A DNA stretch of 64,000 nucleotides, from NCBI RefSeq assembly GCF_016901225.1, contig NZ_JAFEUL010000003.1, forward strand, positions 124,001 to 188,000. Reading direction: 5' to 3'. Positions 51,067 to 60,198 of this stretch are shown in pieces (the stretch's first letter is position 1; each line of letters begins with the position of its first letter). This DNA is from Actibacterium sp. 188UL27-1. Its GTDB lineage: Bacteria; Pseudomonadota; Alphaproteobacteria; Rhodobacterales; Rhodobacteraceae. The notes beneath the pieces are model-generated. The model saw only the letters and a list, made by a program, of their open reading frames with translations, did not search any database and had not been told where the DNA came from. The position numbers were made by a program, and so were the translations under genes.

Positions 51067-52177
51067 GGGGCTGATCGATCTGATCGTGGATGCGAACGTC
51101 GCCTTTGCGCTTTTGGCGTTAGGTCTGGTTTTAGCGGAAGGCCTGTTTTGGGCACTGGGCCATGGCCGGGCCTATGCGGCGCGGCGGCGGCTGATGATCG
51201 CGGTATTCGCCGGTTTGCTGGTGCTGCCGCTTGTGCCGATGGTCGGACGTTGGATGGCCTATCCAGCCCAGGCCAATGTCACCGATCTGCTAGTGGCGCA
51301 GTATCTGAAGGGCAATATTTCCATGTCGGCCACGGATTTTGTGGGCCTTCTGTCCTGGCGGCACGAGGCGCTGTCCGTGTTGGACCGGGGCATGTCGCAG
51401 GACGGAGCTGTGCTGATGGCCTTGGCCGTGCTGGCGATCCTGACCACGCGGGCCTGTTTCGTGGCGTTCAGCATGGCGAGCATTGCCGCCATCATTGCGC
51501 GCGGAGCCGTCATCCGGCGGATGGCTGGCGTGACCATTGTGGTCGATGATCAGGTACGGATTCCGTTTTCGACCCGGGGGCTGCGGTCTTATTTCATTGT
51601 GGTGCCGCAAGCCTTGTTGACGGATCCGGCGACGCTGAAGATCGCCATCGGGCATGAGCTGCAGCATATCCGGCAGGGCGATATCGAGTGTGAGATCGTC
51701 TCTGCCCTGCTCTCACCAATCTTTATCCTGAACCCGGCCTTTTGGCTGATGTCGCGGAAATGGCGACGGCTGCGGGAATATACCTGCGATATCCACTATC
51801 TTGGCCGGTCTGGCTGCAACGCCAAGCTTTATGCGACCAGTCTGTTACGTGTGGCGCGGCAGGCCAAGGGTGACACGTCGCGCGGGGTTCTGGACGTGCT
51901 GTCAGTGCCGTTTGTGGGGCGGGCGCAGGTTTTTGCAGGCTCCGCCCGCAGCCGGTTGGCCGAACGGATTGGTGTGATCGCCGATGGTGCGGCCCCACGC
52001 CCCCATTTGGCGCTTCAAGGCGTTGTTGCGGCGGGGTTGTTCGCGCTTGTGGCTGTCGGTGGAATGTCGTTTCAAAAGCCGCCGAGTTGGAGCCATGATC
52101 GGATCATGTTGCGCACGGTGGCGACCTTGGAGCATTTGGAGCAAATGAACGGTCTGGCGGTTCGGTCCAGCTGGTAG
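51056..52177 (+). CDS. M56 family membrane metallopeptidase (BlaR1-like, no sensor domain)
   Basis: 373 residues. Several transmembrane helices (about 14-34, 47-65, 118-150 and 325-345) surround the peptidase, whose zinc motif is GHELQH (H200, E201, H204), with the third ligand expected in REYTCDIHYLG. YFIVVPQALL precedes it, as in BlaR1. After the last helix only about 28 residues remain, so the penicillin-binding sensor domain is absent. It likely cleaves the partner repressor encoded just upstream after a different envelope signal. ATG 51056 lies within the end of the repressor gene. Confidence 0.85.
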   Translation: MNLRGLIDLIVDANVAFALLALGLVLAEGLFWALGHGRAYAARRRLMIAVFAGLLVLPLVPMVGRWMAYPAQANVTDLLVAQYLKGNISMSATDFVGLLSWRHEALSVLDRGMSQDGAVLMALAVLAILTTRACFVAFSMASIAAIIARGAVIRRMAGVTIVVDDQVRIPFSTRGLRSYFIVVPQALLTDPATLKIAIGHELQHIRQGDIECEIVSALLSPIFILNPAFWLMSRKWRRLREYTCDIHYLGRSGCNAKLYATSLLRVARQAKGDTSRGVLDVLSVPFVGRAQVFAGSARSRLAERIGVIADGAAPRPHLALQGVVAAGLFALVAVGGMSFQKPPSWSHDRIMLRTVATLEHLEQMNGLAVRSSW

Positions 52178-52261
52178 CTGGATTCATCGGGCCCGGCTGA
52201 CCCGGGACAAGTCCGGGATTAGATCACTTGAGAGGGGGGCGCTGCCCCCGATCGCCATGGG

Positions 52262-52290
52262 CGACCTCCCCCGGAGTATTTTTACCAATA
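52262..52290. repeat. Degenerate CTCCCCCGGAGTATTTTT element
   Basis: Related in form to the CCTCCGGCGGGGATATTT repeat at 6636 and 14096: a C/G-rich core followed by GTATTTTTA. Found between the M56 gene and the ABC operon, both of which end here. Confidence 0.45.
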
Positions 52291-52318
52291 AGAAAGTCCG
52301 TTGGGATCAAGACTGCTG

Positions 52319-52723
52319 TTAGGCCTTCCAGAAGCACAGGGTGGCCCAGCTGAGGGCGAGGATCAGGGGGATCCAGAGCAAGCCTTGGCCCACGAGACCG
52401 AGCCAGGCCAGGAAGATGTAGACCGTTCCCAGGAGCGAAATGAAAAGCCGGTCGCCCCGGGTGGTGGTGAGGCCGAGGAAGCCCTGGCGTTCGTTGCCGC
52501 CGGGCCAGCGGATTTCCAGCGCGATCAGGGTGCCCATCGCCGCGAAGATGCCGATGAAGATCGCCAGCGTGGCCGGTGTCCAGGCCATCCAGAAGCCGGA
52601 AAAGAGCGGGTCGGTCCAGGAGAAACCCTTGGGCACGTCATCTTTGCCGACATTGTTCCAGCCCTGGGTGCGGGCTGGATGGGTGGCGAAGAGTGCGGCG
52701 CAGGTTATTGCGAGGCGGTGCAT
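52319..52723 (-). CDS. DUF2160 membrane protein of glycerol ABC operons
   Basis: 134 residues with three hydrophobic helices (FWMAWTPATLAIFIGIFAAMG, LFISLLGTVYIFLAWLGLV, LLWIPLILALSWATLCFW). DUF2160 proteins accompany the glycerol ABC transporter (GlpSTPQV) in Rhizobium and Rhodobacter and are presumed small accessory subunits. It is last in the operon and overlaps the permease stop by one base (TGATG). Confidence 0.85.
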   Translation of the reverse strand: MHRLAITCAALFATHPARTQGWNNVGKDDVPKGFSWTDPLFSGFWMAWTPATLAIFIGIFAAMGTLIALEIRWPGGNERQGFLGLTTTRGDRLFISLLGTVYIFLAWLGLVGQGLLWIPLILALSWATLCFWKA

Positions 52724-53520
52724 CAGACCCTCCCGAGGGCGAAGCCCTTGGCGATGTAGTTTCGGACGAAATAGATGACAATGGCGCCCGGGATGATGGT
52801 GAGCGTCCCGGCAGCGGCCAGCAAGCCAAGTTCGTAGCCCGCGGAGGAGGCGGTTTTTGTCATCTCGGCAGCGATGGGTTTGGCGTTGACGGCGGTCAGG
52901 GTTTTGGCCAGCAGCAGTTCAACCCAGCTGAACATGAAGCAGAAGAACGCCGCGACGCCCACACCCGCCTTGATCGTCGGCAAAAAGATCGTCGTGAAGA
53001 AGCGAGGGAAAGAGTAGCCGTCGACATAGGCGGTTTCGTCCAGCTCCTTGGGGACGCCCGACATGAAACCTTCCAGGATCCAGACCGCGAGCGGGATATT
53101 GAACAGGCAGTGGGCGAGCGCCACGGCGATATGCGTGTCAAAGAGGCCGGTGGCCGAGTAAAGCTGGAAGAAGGGCAGCGCGAAGACGGCGGCCGGGGCC
53201 ATTCGATTGGTGAGCAGCCAGAAGAAGAGGTGCTTGTCGCCCAGGAACCGATAGCGGGAGAAGGCATAGGCCGCGGGTAAGGCGACGGCGATGGAGATCA
53301 CTGTGTTGATCGAAACATAGATGATCGAGTTGATGTAACCCCAGTACCAGCTGGGTGTGGTGAAGATGACCCGGTAGTTTTCCAGCGTGAAGGTTTGCGG
53401 AAAGAGCGAGAAGCCCGACAGGATCTCGTTCGTGGTCTTGAAGCTCATCGCGACCAGCCAATAGATCGGCAGCATAAGGAACGCGATGTAGAGGATGGGG
53501 ATGAGGTATCTGGGCTTCAT
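52723..53520 (-). CDS. glpQ: Glycerol-type ABC transporter permease GlpQ
   Basis: 265 residues, MalG-type inner-membrane permease. Six helices and the EAA loop region (SGVPKELDETAYVDGYSFPRFF) that contacts the ATPases. In the glycerol transporter of Rhizobium leguminosarum the pair is GlpP and GlpQ. Overlaps glpP by 4 nt (53517-53520). Substrate assignment as glycerol rests on the whole operon, especially two non-identical ATPases and DUF2160. Confidence 0.87.
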   Translation of the reverse strand: MKPRYLIPILYIAFLMLPIYWLVAMSFKTTNEILSGFSLFPQTFTLENYRVIFTTPSWYWGYINSIIYVSINTVISIAVALPAAYAFSRYRFLGDKHLFFWLLTNRMAPAAVFALPFFQLYSATGLFDTHIAVALAHCLFNIPLAVWILEGFMSGVPKELDETAYVDGYSFPRFFTTIFLPTIKAGVGVAAFFCFMFSWVELLLAKTLTAVNAKPIAAEMTKTASSAGYELGLLAAAGTLTIIPGAIVIYFVRNYIAKGFALGRV

Positions 53521-54380
53521 TTGTCATCTTCCCGCGTCATGAGGGTATAGAACAGCCACGAGACCAGCAGTGTGATCGCAAAGTAGATCAGGCTCATGGC
53601 GGCGGCGGGGCCGAGGTCGAACTGACCCAAGGCGATTTTCACGAGGTCAATCGACAGAAGCGTGGTGGAGTTACCGGGGCCGCCGCCGGTCAGCACGAAG
53701 GGTTCGGTATAGATGTTGAAGCTGTCCATGAAGCGCAGCAGGATCGCGATGGTCAGCACCGTCTTCATCTTAGGCAGTTGGATGTAGCGGAAGACCGACC
53801 AGTTGGACGCGCCGTCGATTTTGGCCGCCTGGTAGTATGCGTCGGGGATTGAGACCAGCCCGGCATAGCAAAGCAGCACCACCAGCGACGTCCAGTGCCA
53901 GACATCCATGACAATGATCGTGATCCAGGCCGCGAGCGGGCTTTGGGTCATGTTGTAGTTGATGCCCACGATCTCGTTCAGGAAATATCCGGCCAGGCCC
54001 AGGCGCGGCAGAGTGAAGATATTCCACATTGCGCCAACGACGTTCCAGGGGATCAGCATGGGCAATGCCATGGTCACCAGGCAAACGGGCACCCAGAACC
54101 CTTTGCGGGGCATGGACAGGGCGATGATGATGCCCAGCGGGATCTCGATCAGCAGGATAATCCCGGTGAAGAGGAACTGGCGCCCGAGGGCGGCGTGGAA
54201 GCGTTCTGAGGTCAGGATCTGTTCGAACCAGCGCAGCCCTTCCCAGAAGAACAGGTTGTCGCCGAAGGTTTCCTGCACGGAGTAATTGACGACGGTCATC
54301 ATCGGGACAAGCGCGTTGAACGCGACCAGCAGCAGGACCGGAAGGACGAAGAACCACGCCCGCTGGTTGACGGTTTTCAT
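53517..54380 (-). CDS. glpP: Glycerol-type ABC transporter permease GlpP
   Basis: 287 residues, MalF-type permease with six helices and EAA loop (VSIPDAYYQAAKIDGASNWSVFRYIQLPKM). ATG 54380 has GGAGG 8 nt upstream on the minus strand. It overlaps glpT by 4 nt and glpQ by 4 nt, so all membrane genes are translationally coupled. Partner of GlpQ. Confidence 0.87.
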   Translation of the reverse strand: MKTVNQRAWFFVLPVLLLVAFNALVPMMTVVNYSVQETFGDNLFFWEGLRWFEQILTSERFHAALGRQFLFTGIILLIEIPLGIIIALSMPRKGFWVPVCLVTMALPMLIPWNVVGAMWNIFTLPRLGLAGYFLNEIVGINYNMTQSPLAAWITIIVMDVWHWTSLVVLLCYAGLVSIPDAYYQAAKIDGASNWSVFRYIQLPKMKTVLTIAILLRFMDSFNIYTEPFVLTGGGPGNSTTLLSIDLVKIALGQFDLGPAAAMSLIYFAITLLVSWLFYTLMTREDDK

Positions 54381-55450
54381 TGGCAAGCCTCCGTGGCGAG
54401 CCAGCCGTCGCGGTAGAGGCGGGTTTGGCTGGGATCAAAGGTGAGGTGGACCGTGTCGCCTTGGGCCGGTGGATTGCTTTCGACCACGGCGTGGACGGAC
54501 TGCTCCCCCAGCTTGGCCTCGACAACGGCGTGGCGCCCGATATCAGAGACTTGGCGGATCGTGGCCTGGGGACCGGTGCTGCCGAAGGTCACGAATTCGG
54601 GGCGAATGCCCAGTTGGGTGATGCCGCCATCGCCGGTGACGGCCCCTTCCAGGGCGATGGGTTCGCCGTGCAGCAGAGCCGTGCCACCTTGGATGTCGCA
54701 AGGCAGGACGTTCATGCCGGGGGAGCCAATGAAATGGCCGACAAAGGTGTGGGCGGGGCGTTCGAACAGCTCAATCGGTGTGCCGATCTGGACGATGACG
54801 CCGTCTTGCATGACGACGACCTGGTCAGCGAAGGTCAGCGCCTCGGTCTGGTCGTGGGTGACGTAGATCATCGTGGCGCGGACGCGTTGATGCAGCTCTT
54901 TCAGTTTGCTGCGCAGCTTCCATTTCAGGTGCGGGTCGATCACCGTCAGGGGTTCGTCGAACATGATGACATTGACATCGTCACGCACCAGGCCGCGGCC
55001 CATGGAGATCTTTTGTTTGTTGTCCGGGGCGAGGTTCGCGGCCTTGGTCTGGAGCAGGTCGGTCAGTTCCAGCATCTTTGCGATCTCGCGGACGCGCGCA
55101 TCGACGCGGACTTCGTCCACCCCCCGATTGCGCAGCGGGAAGGCCAGGTTATCGTAGACGCGCATCGTGTCGTAGATCACCGGGAACTGGAAGACCTGGG
55201 CGATGTTGCGTTGGTCGGGCGCCAGATCGGTCACGTCGCGATCATCAAACAGGATGCGTCCCTCGGACGGGTGCAACAGGCCAGAGATGATGTTGAGCAA
55301 AGTAGACTTGCCGCAGCCGGACGGGCCAAGAAGAGCATAGGCCCCGCCATCCTCCCAATCCAGGTCGATCTGTTTCAGCGCGTAATCTTCAGGGGCTTTG
55401 GGGGCCGGTGCATAACTGTGGCGCAGTTGGGAGAGGGTGATTTTTGCCAT
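54377..55450 (-). CDS. glpT: Glycerol-type ABC ATPase GlpT (degenerate signature)
   Basis: 357-residue ATPase with Walker A GPSGCGKST (42-50), Q-loop VFQFPVIYDTM and Walker B VIMFDEPLTVIDP with the switch histidine in YVTHDQTEALT. The LSGGQ signature is replaced by LAPDNKQKISMGRGLV, so one of the two composite ATP sites is non-canonical; this is known for this transporter family. A C-terminal TOBE domain follows (about 250-357). Works as a heterodimer with GlpS. Confidence 0.87.
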   Translation of the reverse strand: MAKITLSQLRHSYAPAPKAPEDYALKQIDLDWEDGGAYALLGPSGCGKSTLLNIISGLLHPSEGRILFDDRDVTDLAPDQRNIAQVFQFPVIYDTMRVYDNLAFPLRNRGVDEVRVDARVREIAKMLELTDLLQTKAANLAPDNKQKISMGRGLVRDDVNVIMFDEPLTVIDPHLKWKLRSKLKELHQRVRATMIYVTHDQTEALTFADQVVVMQDGVIVQIGTPIELFERPAHTFVGHFIGSPGMNVLPCDIQGGTALLHGEPIALEGAVTGDGGITQLGIRPEFVTFGSTGPQATIRQVSDIGRHAVVEAKLGEQSVHAVVESNPPAQGDTVHLTFDPSQTRLYRDGWLATEACQ

Positions 55451-55451
55451 G

Positions 55452-56510
55452 TCAGGCCACCAGCTTTCCGTCAGGCGCGAAATACAGGAAATGGTTCGGT
55501 GTCATGTAGAACTCATGGTCGGTGCCGACGGTGTAGGGGTGGACGCCCGCACAGAGCGAGACCCAGGACCGGTCGTCAAAGGTGAAATGGGCGCTGCTTT
55601 CGGATCCGCTGAGCTCGGTCACTTGGACGGTGCCGGTGACAGGCACCTGATCGGGGGTGCTACGCGTCGGGCTGACATGGTGCGGGCGAACGGCGAGCGT
55701 GTAGGGGCCATCCGCGAGATTCGCGGCAGCGCCGGTGAGGGGCCAGGTGATGTTGCCCAGCGTGGCCGTTTTCCCCTGTTTCATGATCGGCGCGTCGTTG
55801 ATCGGCGGGTTTGAAAAGACCTGAGCCGAGGCGAGCGTGTTTGGCTGGCGGTAGATCTGGGCCGTGGGTCCGAATTGGGTTACGTGCCCGTCCGCCATGA
55901 GGGCCGTGGCGCCGCCAAGTAGCAACGCTTCTTCGGGCTCGGACGTGGCATAGACCACGACAGCGCCGCGCCCGGCAAAGAGGTCCGGCAACTGCGCGCG
56001 CAGTTCCTCGCGCAGTTTGTAGTCGAGGTTCGCAAGCGGTTCGTCGAGGAAAACCGCGGTACTGTCTTTGGCGATGGCGCGGGCCAGGGCGGTGCGCTGT
56101 TGCTGGCCGCCCGACAGCTCATGGGGGCGGCGGTGCAGCATGGGGCGGAGTTGCAGGATATCGGCGGCCTCTTCAACCCGGCCCTGGATTTCAGACTTGG
56201 CGAGGCCGGCCACCTTCAGGGGCGAGGCGATATTGTCGAAAACCGTCATATGAGGGTAATTGACAAAGAATTGATGCACCAGGCTGATTTTGCGCTTTTG
56301 CGTGTTCAGCCGGGTGACGTTCTGGCCGTTGATCCAGACCTCTCCCGAGGCCAGCGGATCAAGACCCGCCATCAGTTTGATCAGGGAAGTTTTGCCTGCC
56401 CCGGTTTCACCCAGCAGGACGTTGAATTGCCCGGGCTGCAGGGTCAGCGTCGTCGGCTTGATATGGGTAATGGCACCCACCTGCTTCGAGACGTTCTTGA
56501 GTTCTAACAT
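55452..56510 (-). CDS. glpS: Glycerol-type ABC ATPase GlpS
   Basis: 352-residue ATPase. Walker A reads GETGAGKTS, the signature is LSGGQQQRTALARAI and Walker B AVFLDEPLANLD; the switch histidine position reads YATSEPEEALL, that is S in place of H. The intact signature complements the degenerate one of GlpT, as expected for an asymmetric heterodimer. C-terminal TOBE-type domain follows. Its stop and the glpT ATG are separated by one base. Confidence 0.87.
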   Translation of the reverse strand: MLELKNVSKQVGAITHIKPTTLTLQPGQFNVLLGETGAGKTSLIKLMAGLDPLASGEVWINGQNVTRLNTQKRKISLVHQFFVNYPHMTVFDNIASPLKVAGLAKSEIQGRVEEAADILQLRPMLHRRPHELSGGQQQRTALARAIAKDSTAVFLDEPLANLDYKLREELRAQLPDLFAGRGAVVVYATSEPEEALLLGGATALMADGHVTQFGPTAQIYRQPNTLASAQVFSNPPINDAPIMKQGKTATLGNITWPLTGAAANLADGPYTLAVRPHHVSPTRSTPDQVPVTGTVQVTELSGSESSAHFTFDDRSWVSLCAGVHPYTVGTDHEFYMTPNHFLYFAPDGKLVA

Positions 56511-56540
56511 GGGATCCGGTCCGCAATAGGGATGTAGGCC

Positions 56541-56624
56541 AGGGTTCGCCCCGCCAGGCCCGGGATGAGTGGCGGGGTGAACCTCGCCCTACCGCAAAGG
56601 TGGGGGCCAGCGCACGCTGGCCCC
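56541..56624 (-). other. Two consecutive hairpins between glpV and glpS
   Basis: Hairpin 1: 56543-56556 pairs with 56570-56583, 13 of 14 positions. Hairpin 2: GGGGCCAGCG (56603-56612) pairs with CGCTGGCCCC (56615-56624). Neither has a T tract. Such structures after binding-protein genes usually protect the upstream message and lower downstream expression. Confidence 0.7.
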
Positions 56625-56630
56625 ATGCGC

Positions 56631-58367
56631 TTAGTTAGCCTGCCAGCGGGCGACCAGATCGTCGTAGTTGACGGTCTCGCCCTGGGGCTTTTCGTTTTCC
56701 AGCGGGGGCTTGGCGCCGCCATTGGCGAACCAGAACTCTGCGTCCTGTTCCTCGTTCAGCCGCGGACCACAACCACCATAGACATTGGCTCGTTCATCAG
56801 CCTGCTGCATGCGGGCCATGGTGATGTCCATCTCCTCGGCCAGACGGTCCATGGCTTCTTGCGGGGTGAAGGCGCCGGAGTTCACGTCACCGATTTGTTG
56901 CCACCAGATCTGGGCCAGCTTCGGATAGTCGGGAACATTGATACCCGTGGGCGACCACGCGACCCGGTCGGGCGAGCGGTAGAACTCGACCAGACCGCCC
57001 AGCTTGGGTGCACGTTCCGTGAACGATTCATGGTTGACCGAACTGTCGCGGATGAAGGTCAGACCCACATGGGATTTCTTCACATCCACCGTCTTGGAGG
57101 TCACGAATTGCGCATAAAGCCACGCGGCCTGTGCGCGATCCGCAGGCGTGGATTTCAGAAAGGTCCACGATCCCACATCTTGGTAGCCGACCTTTTGCCC
57201 TTCGGTCCAGTAGGGGCCATGGGGGCTGGGTGCCATCCGCCAAAGGGGATTGCCCTCTTCGTCGACCGTGTTGTTGCCTTCGGATTGCGGCTTGACCATG
57301 TCTGCGGTGAAGGCCGTGTACCAAAAGATCTGCTGGGCCACATTGCCTTGCGCCAAGGCGGGCAGCGACTGGTAGAAGTCATAGCTGGCCGCACCCGGGG
57401 GCGCATAGTTCCGCAGCCATTCATCCCATTTGCGGATCGCATAAACCGCCGCTGGGCCGTTGGCCGCCCCGCCACGGGTGACGCTGGCGCCCGACGGGTT
57501 GCAGGAGCCTTCTTCCATCCGGATGCCCCACTCGTCGATCGGGATCCCGTTGGGCTCCCCAACCGAACCCGCACCAGCCATGGACAGCCAGGCATCGGTC
57601 ATGCGCCAACCCAGATCCGGGGCGCGCTTGCCGTAATCCATGTGGCCGTAGATCGTGGTCCCGTCGATCTCCTTGACGTCCTTAGAGAAGAACTCGGCAA
57701 TATCTTCATAAGCCGACCAATTGACCGGGACGCCCAGGTCATAGCCGTATTTCTCTTTAAACTGGGCCTGCAGATCCTCGCGATCGAACCAATCCTTGCG
57801 GAACCAGTAAAGGTTGGCAAACTGCTGGTCGGGCAGCTGATAAAGGTTGCCATCTGGACCGGTTGTGAACTGGATGCCCATGAAATCTTCAAGATCAAGT
57901 GTAGGCGACGTCGTTGCAGACCAGTCGCCCGCCATCTGCTCGGTCAGGTTATAGGCCAGTTGCAGGCGCGAATGGGTGCCGATCAGGTCACTGTCATTGA
58001 CGTAGCCATCATAAAGGTTCCGGCCCGTCTGCATCTGGGTCTGGACGGCCTGCACGACCTCCCCTTCGCCCAGGATCTGGTGATTGACCTTGATGCCAGT
58101 GATCTCTTCAAACGCCTTGGTCAGCACGTCCGACTCGTAGGAATGGGTTGGGATGCCCTCGGACAGGACGTTGATTTCCATCCCGCTGAACGGCTGGGCC
58201 GCTTCGATGAACCAGGTCATCTCGGCCATCTGTTCGTCTTGGCTTAATGTAGATGGTTGAAACTCATCCGTGATCCAGCGTGTGGCAGCCGCTTCATCGG
58301 CCATCGCAAAACCCGCCCCAGCAATCAGGGCGCTGGCCGCAACGGCACTGCGCAGATAAATCCGCAT
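56631..58367 (-). CDS. glpV: Glycerol-type ABC transporter substrate-binding protein GlpV
   Basis: 578-residue periplasmic protein, unusually long for a sugar-binding protein but normal for GlpV. Signal peptide MRIYLRSAVAASALIAGAGFAMA. LTKAFEEITGIKVNHQILGEGEVV and QTQMQTGRNLYDGYVNDSDLIG are binding-protein motifs; ADERANVYGGCGPRLNEE near the end is characteristic. ATG 58367 has GGGAGGAG upstream; the frame continues further upstream but those residues are not part of the protein. First gene of the operon, preceded by an operator-like palindrome. Confidence 0.87.
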   Translation of the reverse strand: MRIYLRSAVAASALIAGAGFAMADEAAATRWITDEFQPSTLSQDEQMAEMTWFIEAAQPFSGMEINVLSEGIPTHSYESDVLTKAFEEITGIKVNHQILGEGEVVQAVQTQMQTGRNLYDGYVNDSDLIGTHSRLQLAYNLTEQMAGDWSATTSPTLDLEDFMGIQFTTGPDGNLYQLPDQQFANLYWFRKDWFDREDLQAQFKEKYGYDLGVPVNWSAYEDIAEFFSKDVKEIDGTTIYGHMDYGKRAPDLGWRMTDAWLSMAGAGSVGEPNGIPIDEWGIRMEEGSCNPSGASVTRGGAANGPAAVYAIRKWDEWLRNYAPPGAASYDFYQSLPALAQGNVAQQIFWYTAFTADMVKPQSEGNNTVDEEGNPLWRMAPSPHGPYWTEGQKVGYQDVGSWTFLKSTPADRAQAAWLYAQFVTSKTVDVKKSHVGLTFIRDSSVNHESFTERAPKLGGLVEFYRSPDRVAWSPTGINVPDYPKLAQIWWQQIGDVNSGAFTPQEAMDRLAEEMDITMARMQQADERANVYGGCGPRLNEEQDAEFWFANGGAKPPLENEKPQGETVNYDDLVARWQAN

Positions 58368-58386
58368 ATTTCTCCTCCCAGATATG

Positions 58387-58404
58387 TGCTGATCATTGTC
58401 AGCA
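58387..58404. promoter_or_regulatory. Operator-like palindrome upstream of the glp operon
   Basis: TGCTGA-tcattg-TCAGCA, a perfect 6-bp inverted repeat 20 nt upstream of the glpV start. A second palindrome ACTAT-tttt-ATAGT lies at about 58438-58451. These are likely repressor or promoter elements; the regulator is not in the window. Confidence 0.5.
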
Positions 58405-58578
58405 ATCTTACGCTGATACGAAGCCGCACGCATGTCAACTATTTTTATAGTAGGCGTGGAGATGCCGGAGCTACGTGCGCTGAGGAAACGGCACGGGTCC
58501 GTCCGTTGGTGTGATCCGTGATCAGATGCGCACAGCAATGGTTTGATGTCAGTCGTACCCAGGCCGCAGATGCAACGG

Positions 58579-59520
58579 TCAGAGCAGCCCCTGACCGCGA
58601 AAAGACAACTCATCATCCTTGCCGATAATGACATGGTCATGGATGCTGACGTCAATCGCGTCACAAGCGACCTGCACCCGGTCCGTCATCTCGATATCCG
58701 CCCGGCTCGGGGTGGGATCGCCGGATGGGTGGTTGTGGATCAGGATGACGGCACTGGCATTCAACTCTAACGCACGTTTGGCGATTTCCCTGGGGTAGAC
58801 AGGCACATGGCTGACTGTCCCATCCGCTTGTTTCTCATCGGCAATGACCGTGTTTTTACGGTCAAGGTATAGCACCCGGAACTGTTCCGTGTCCCGATGG
58901 GCCATCGCGGTCCGGCAATAGGCGATAAGCGCGTCCCAGGATTCAAGGACATCGCGTTTGAGGACCTTTGCCTGGGCCATGCGCTGCGCAAAGGCCTCGG
59001 CCAGTTTCAGTTGAAAATACACTTTATGCGTGGCGCCATCGACCTGAAGGATCCTGTGTTCCGATGCGGCGATCACGCCGTTCAGGTCGCCGAACTCCGC
59101 CAGCAACCGTTTGGCCAGGGGCTTCACATCGATGCGGCCGATGGCGTTGAACAGCAGCAGTTCCAGGATCTCGTATTCAGGCAGTGGCGCATGGCCGCCT
59201 TTCAGAAACCGCTGGCGCAACCGTTCCCGGTGTCCGTGGTAGTGGGGCCGTTTGTTGCCCCGGTCATCCACAATGAACCCACCGCCCGCGGCCGCTTCGG
59301 TCGACAAGCGATCCGTGGCTTTGTGCATGGGCAAGAAGGCGGGCTGCGTTTCGATACCGATCGGCGGCATCCGCGCATCCAGATCTGCCAGCCCCGCCTG
59401 ATCAATGTCTGACAGTTCGTATTTTGAGGCTGCACGGCCCTTGGTCTGCGGAGCGGTTTTGCCAGAGCGGGGTGTGTCAGGCCCGGAGGATCTGAGAAAA
59501 TCCCATAGTTCAAATTTCAT
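58579..59520 (-). CDS. radC: RadC family JAB-domain protein
   Basis: 313 residues. An N-terminal helix-hairpin-helix region (about 125-160, FNAIGRIDVKPLAKRLLAEFG) is followed by the JAMM metal-binding domain: LNASAVILIHNHPSGDPTPS with the H-x-H...S-x(7)-D signature, ending in DHVIIGKDDELSFRGQGLL. The first 85 residues are a variable extension. RadC was named from DNA repair in E. coli, but its role is disputed. It is the last ordinary gene before the IS island. Confidence 0.9.
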   Translation of the reverse strand: MKFELWDFLRSSGPDTPRSGKTAPQTKGRAASKYELSDIDQAGLADLDARMPPIGIETQPAFLPMHKATDRLSTEAAAGGGFIVDDRGNKRPHYHGHRERLRQRFLKGGHAPLPEYEILELLLFNAIGRIDVKPLAKRLLAEFGDLNGVIAASEHRILQVDGATHKVYFQLKLAEAFAQRMAQAKVLKRDVLESWDALIAYCRTAMAHRDTEQFRVLYLDRKNTVIADEKQADGTVSHVPVYPREIAKRALELNASAVILIHNHPSGDPTPSRADIEMTDRVQVACDAIDVSIHDHVIIGKDDELSFRGQGLL

Positions 59521-59711
59521 CTGAACGCTCCGGTTACAGCCGCGATGTGGAAATTCGGCCCGGTGCCCACCGGGCTTTTGTCGACCTCAGCGTTTTCCCT
59601 TGTCACGGTTAATGTTGTGTTAATTTAGCGGCACCCGTCGATGAGCCGCGTTCGACCAGCGTTTCACAGCCAAGGTAGTCCTCCATTTTCAAGGGGGTCG
59701 AGCCGTGGCAT

Positions 59712-60188
59712 TCAGGTGGCTGTTTTCAGTTTCATTGCGGGTGTCATGCCGCCGATATTCATGTCGGGTCGCTCATTGTCGTAAGTCCGGAGCCATTCGG
59801 TTGCTTGGTCTGGGGCCTTCTCAATGGTTTCGAAGATACACTGTCCCAGCCATTCGCCACGAATGGTACGGTTGTAGCGCTTGACATGGGCGTTCTGTCG
59901 AGGCTTTCCGGGCTGGATGTGTTCCGGCCAGACATCGCCTTTTTTAGCCCATTCCATCAGCTTTCTACTAACATTCTCTGGGCAGTTGTCCGCTCGAATT
60001 GCCTGCGGCTGGCCGCACCATTCAATGATCTGGTCTCAGCGTCTGACAACCCTCTCGGTTGGTGGCGAAACGTCCACCTCGATGCACAGACCTTCGCGAT
60101 TGAAGTCATCCAGAACGTTCAGTGTCCTAATCGAACGACGATCCCTCGGCTTGTTGGGCCCAGCCAGCGGCTCTGGTTTACCTGTCCT
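59712..60188 (-). pseudogene. IS3-family transposase (OrfB) remnant
   Basis: Minus-strand DDE integrase-core residues: [20 protein letters not shown], then an in-frame TGA after VVRR, then DQIIEWCGQPQAIRADNCPE, KLMEWAKKGDVWPEHIQPGK, QNAHVKRYNRTIRGEWLGQ and RPDMNIGGMTPAMKLK. Typical IS3 (IS2/IS407-type) OrfB C-terminal two-thirds, with a nonsense codon and lacking its 5' part. It is cut at about 60190, where an IS5 remnant begins. The element is dead. Confidence 0.85.
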
Positions 60189-60198
60189 TCCCTCTAGG

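Noticed and set aside
54380-55585. 401-codon plus-strand frame opposite glpT
   Set aside because: Shadow of the ATPase gene; no motifs.
56565-58247. 560-codon open frame on the plus strand opposite glpV
   Set aside because: No recognisable residues or ribosome site; a GC-bias shadow of the glpV gene.
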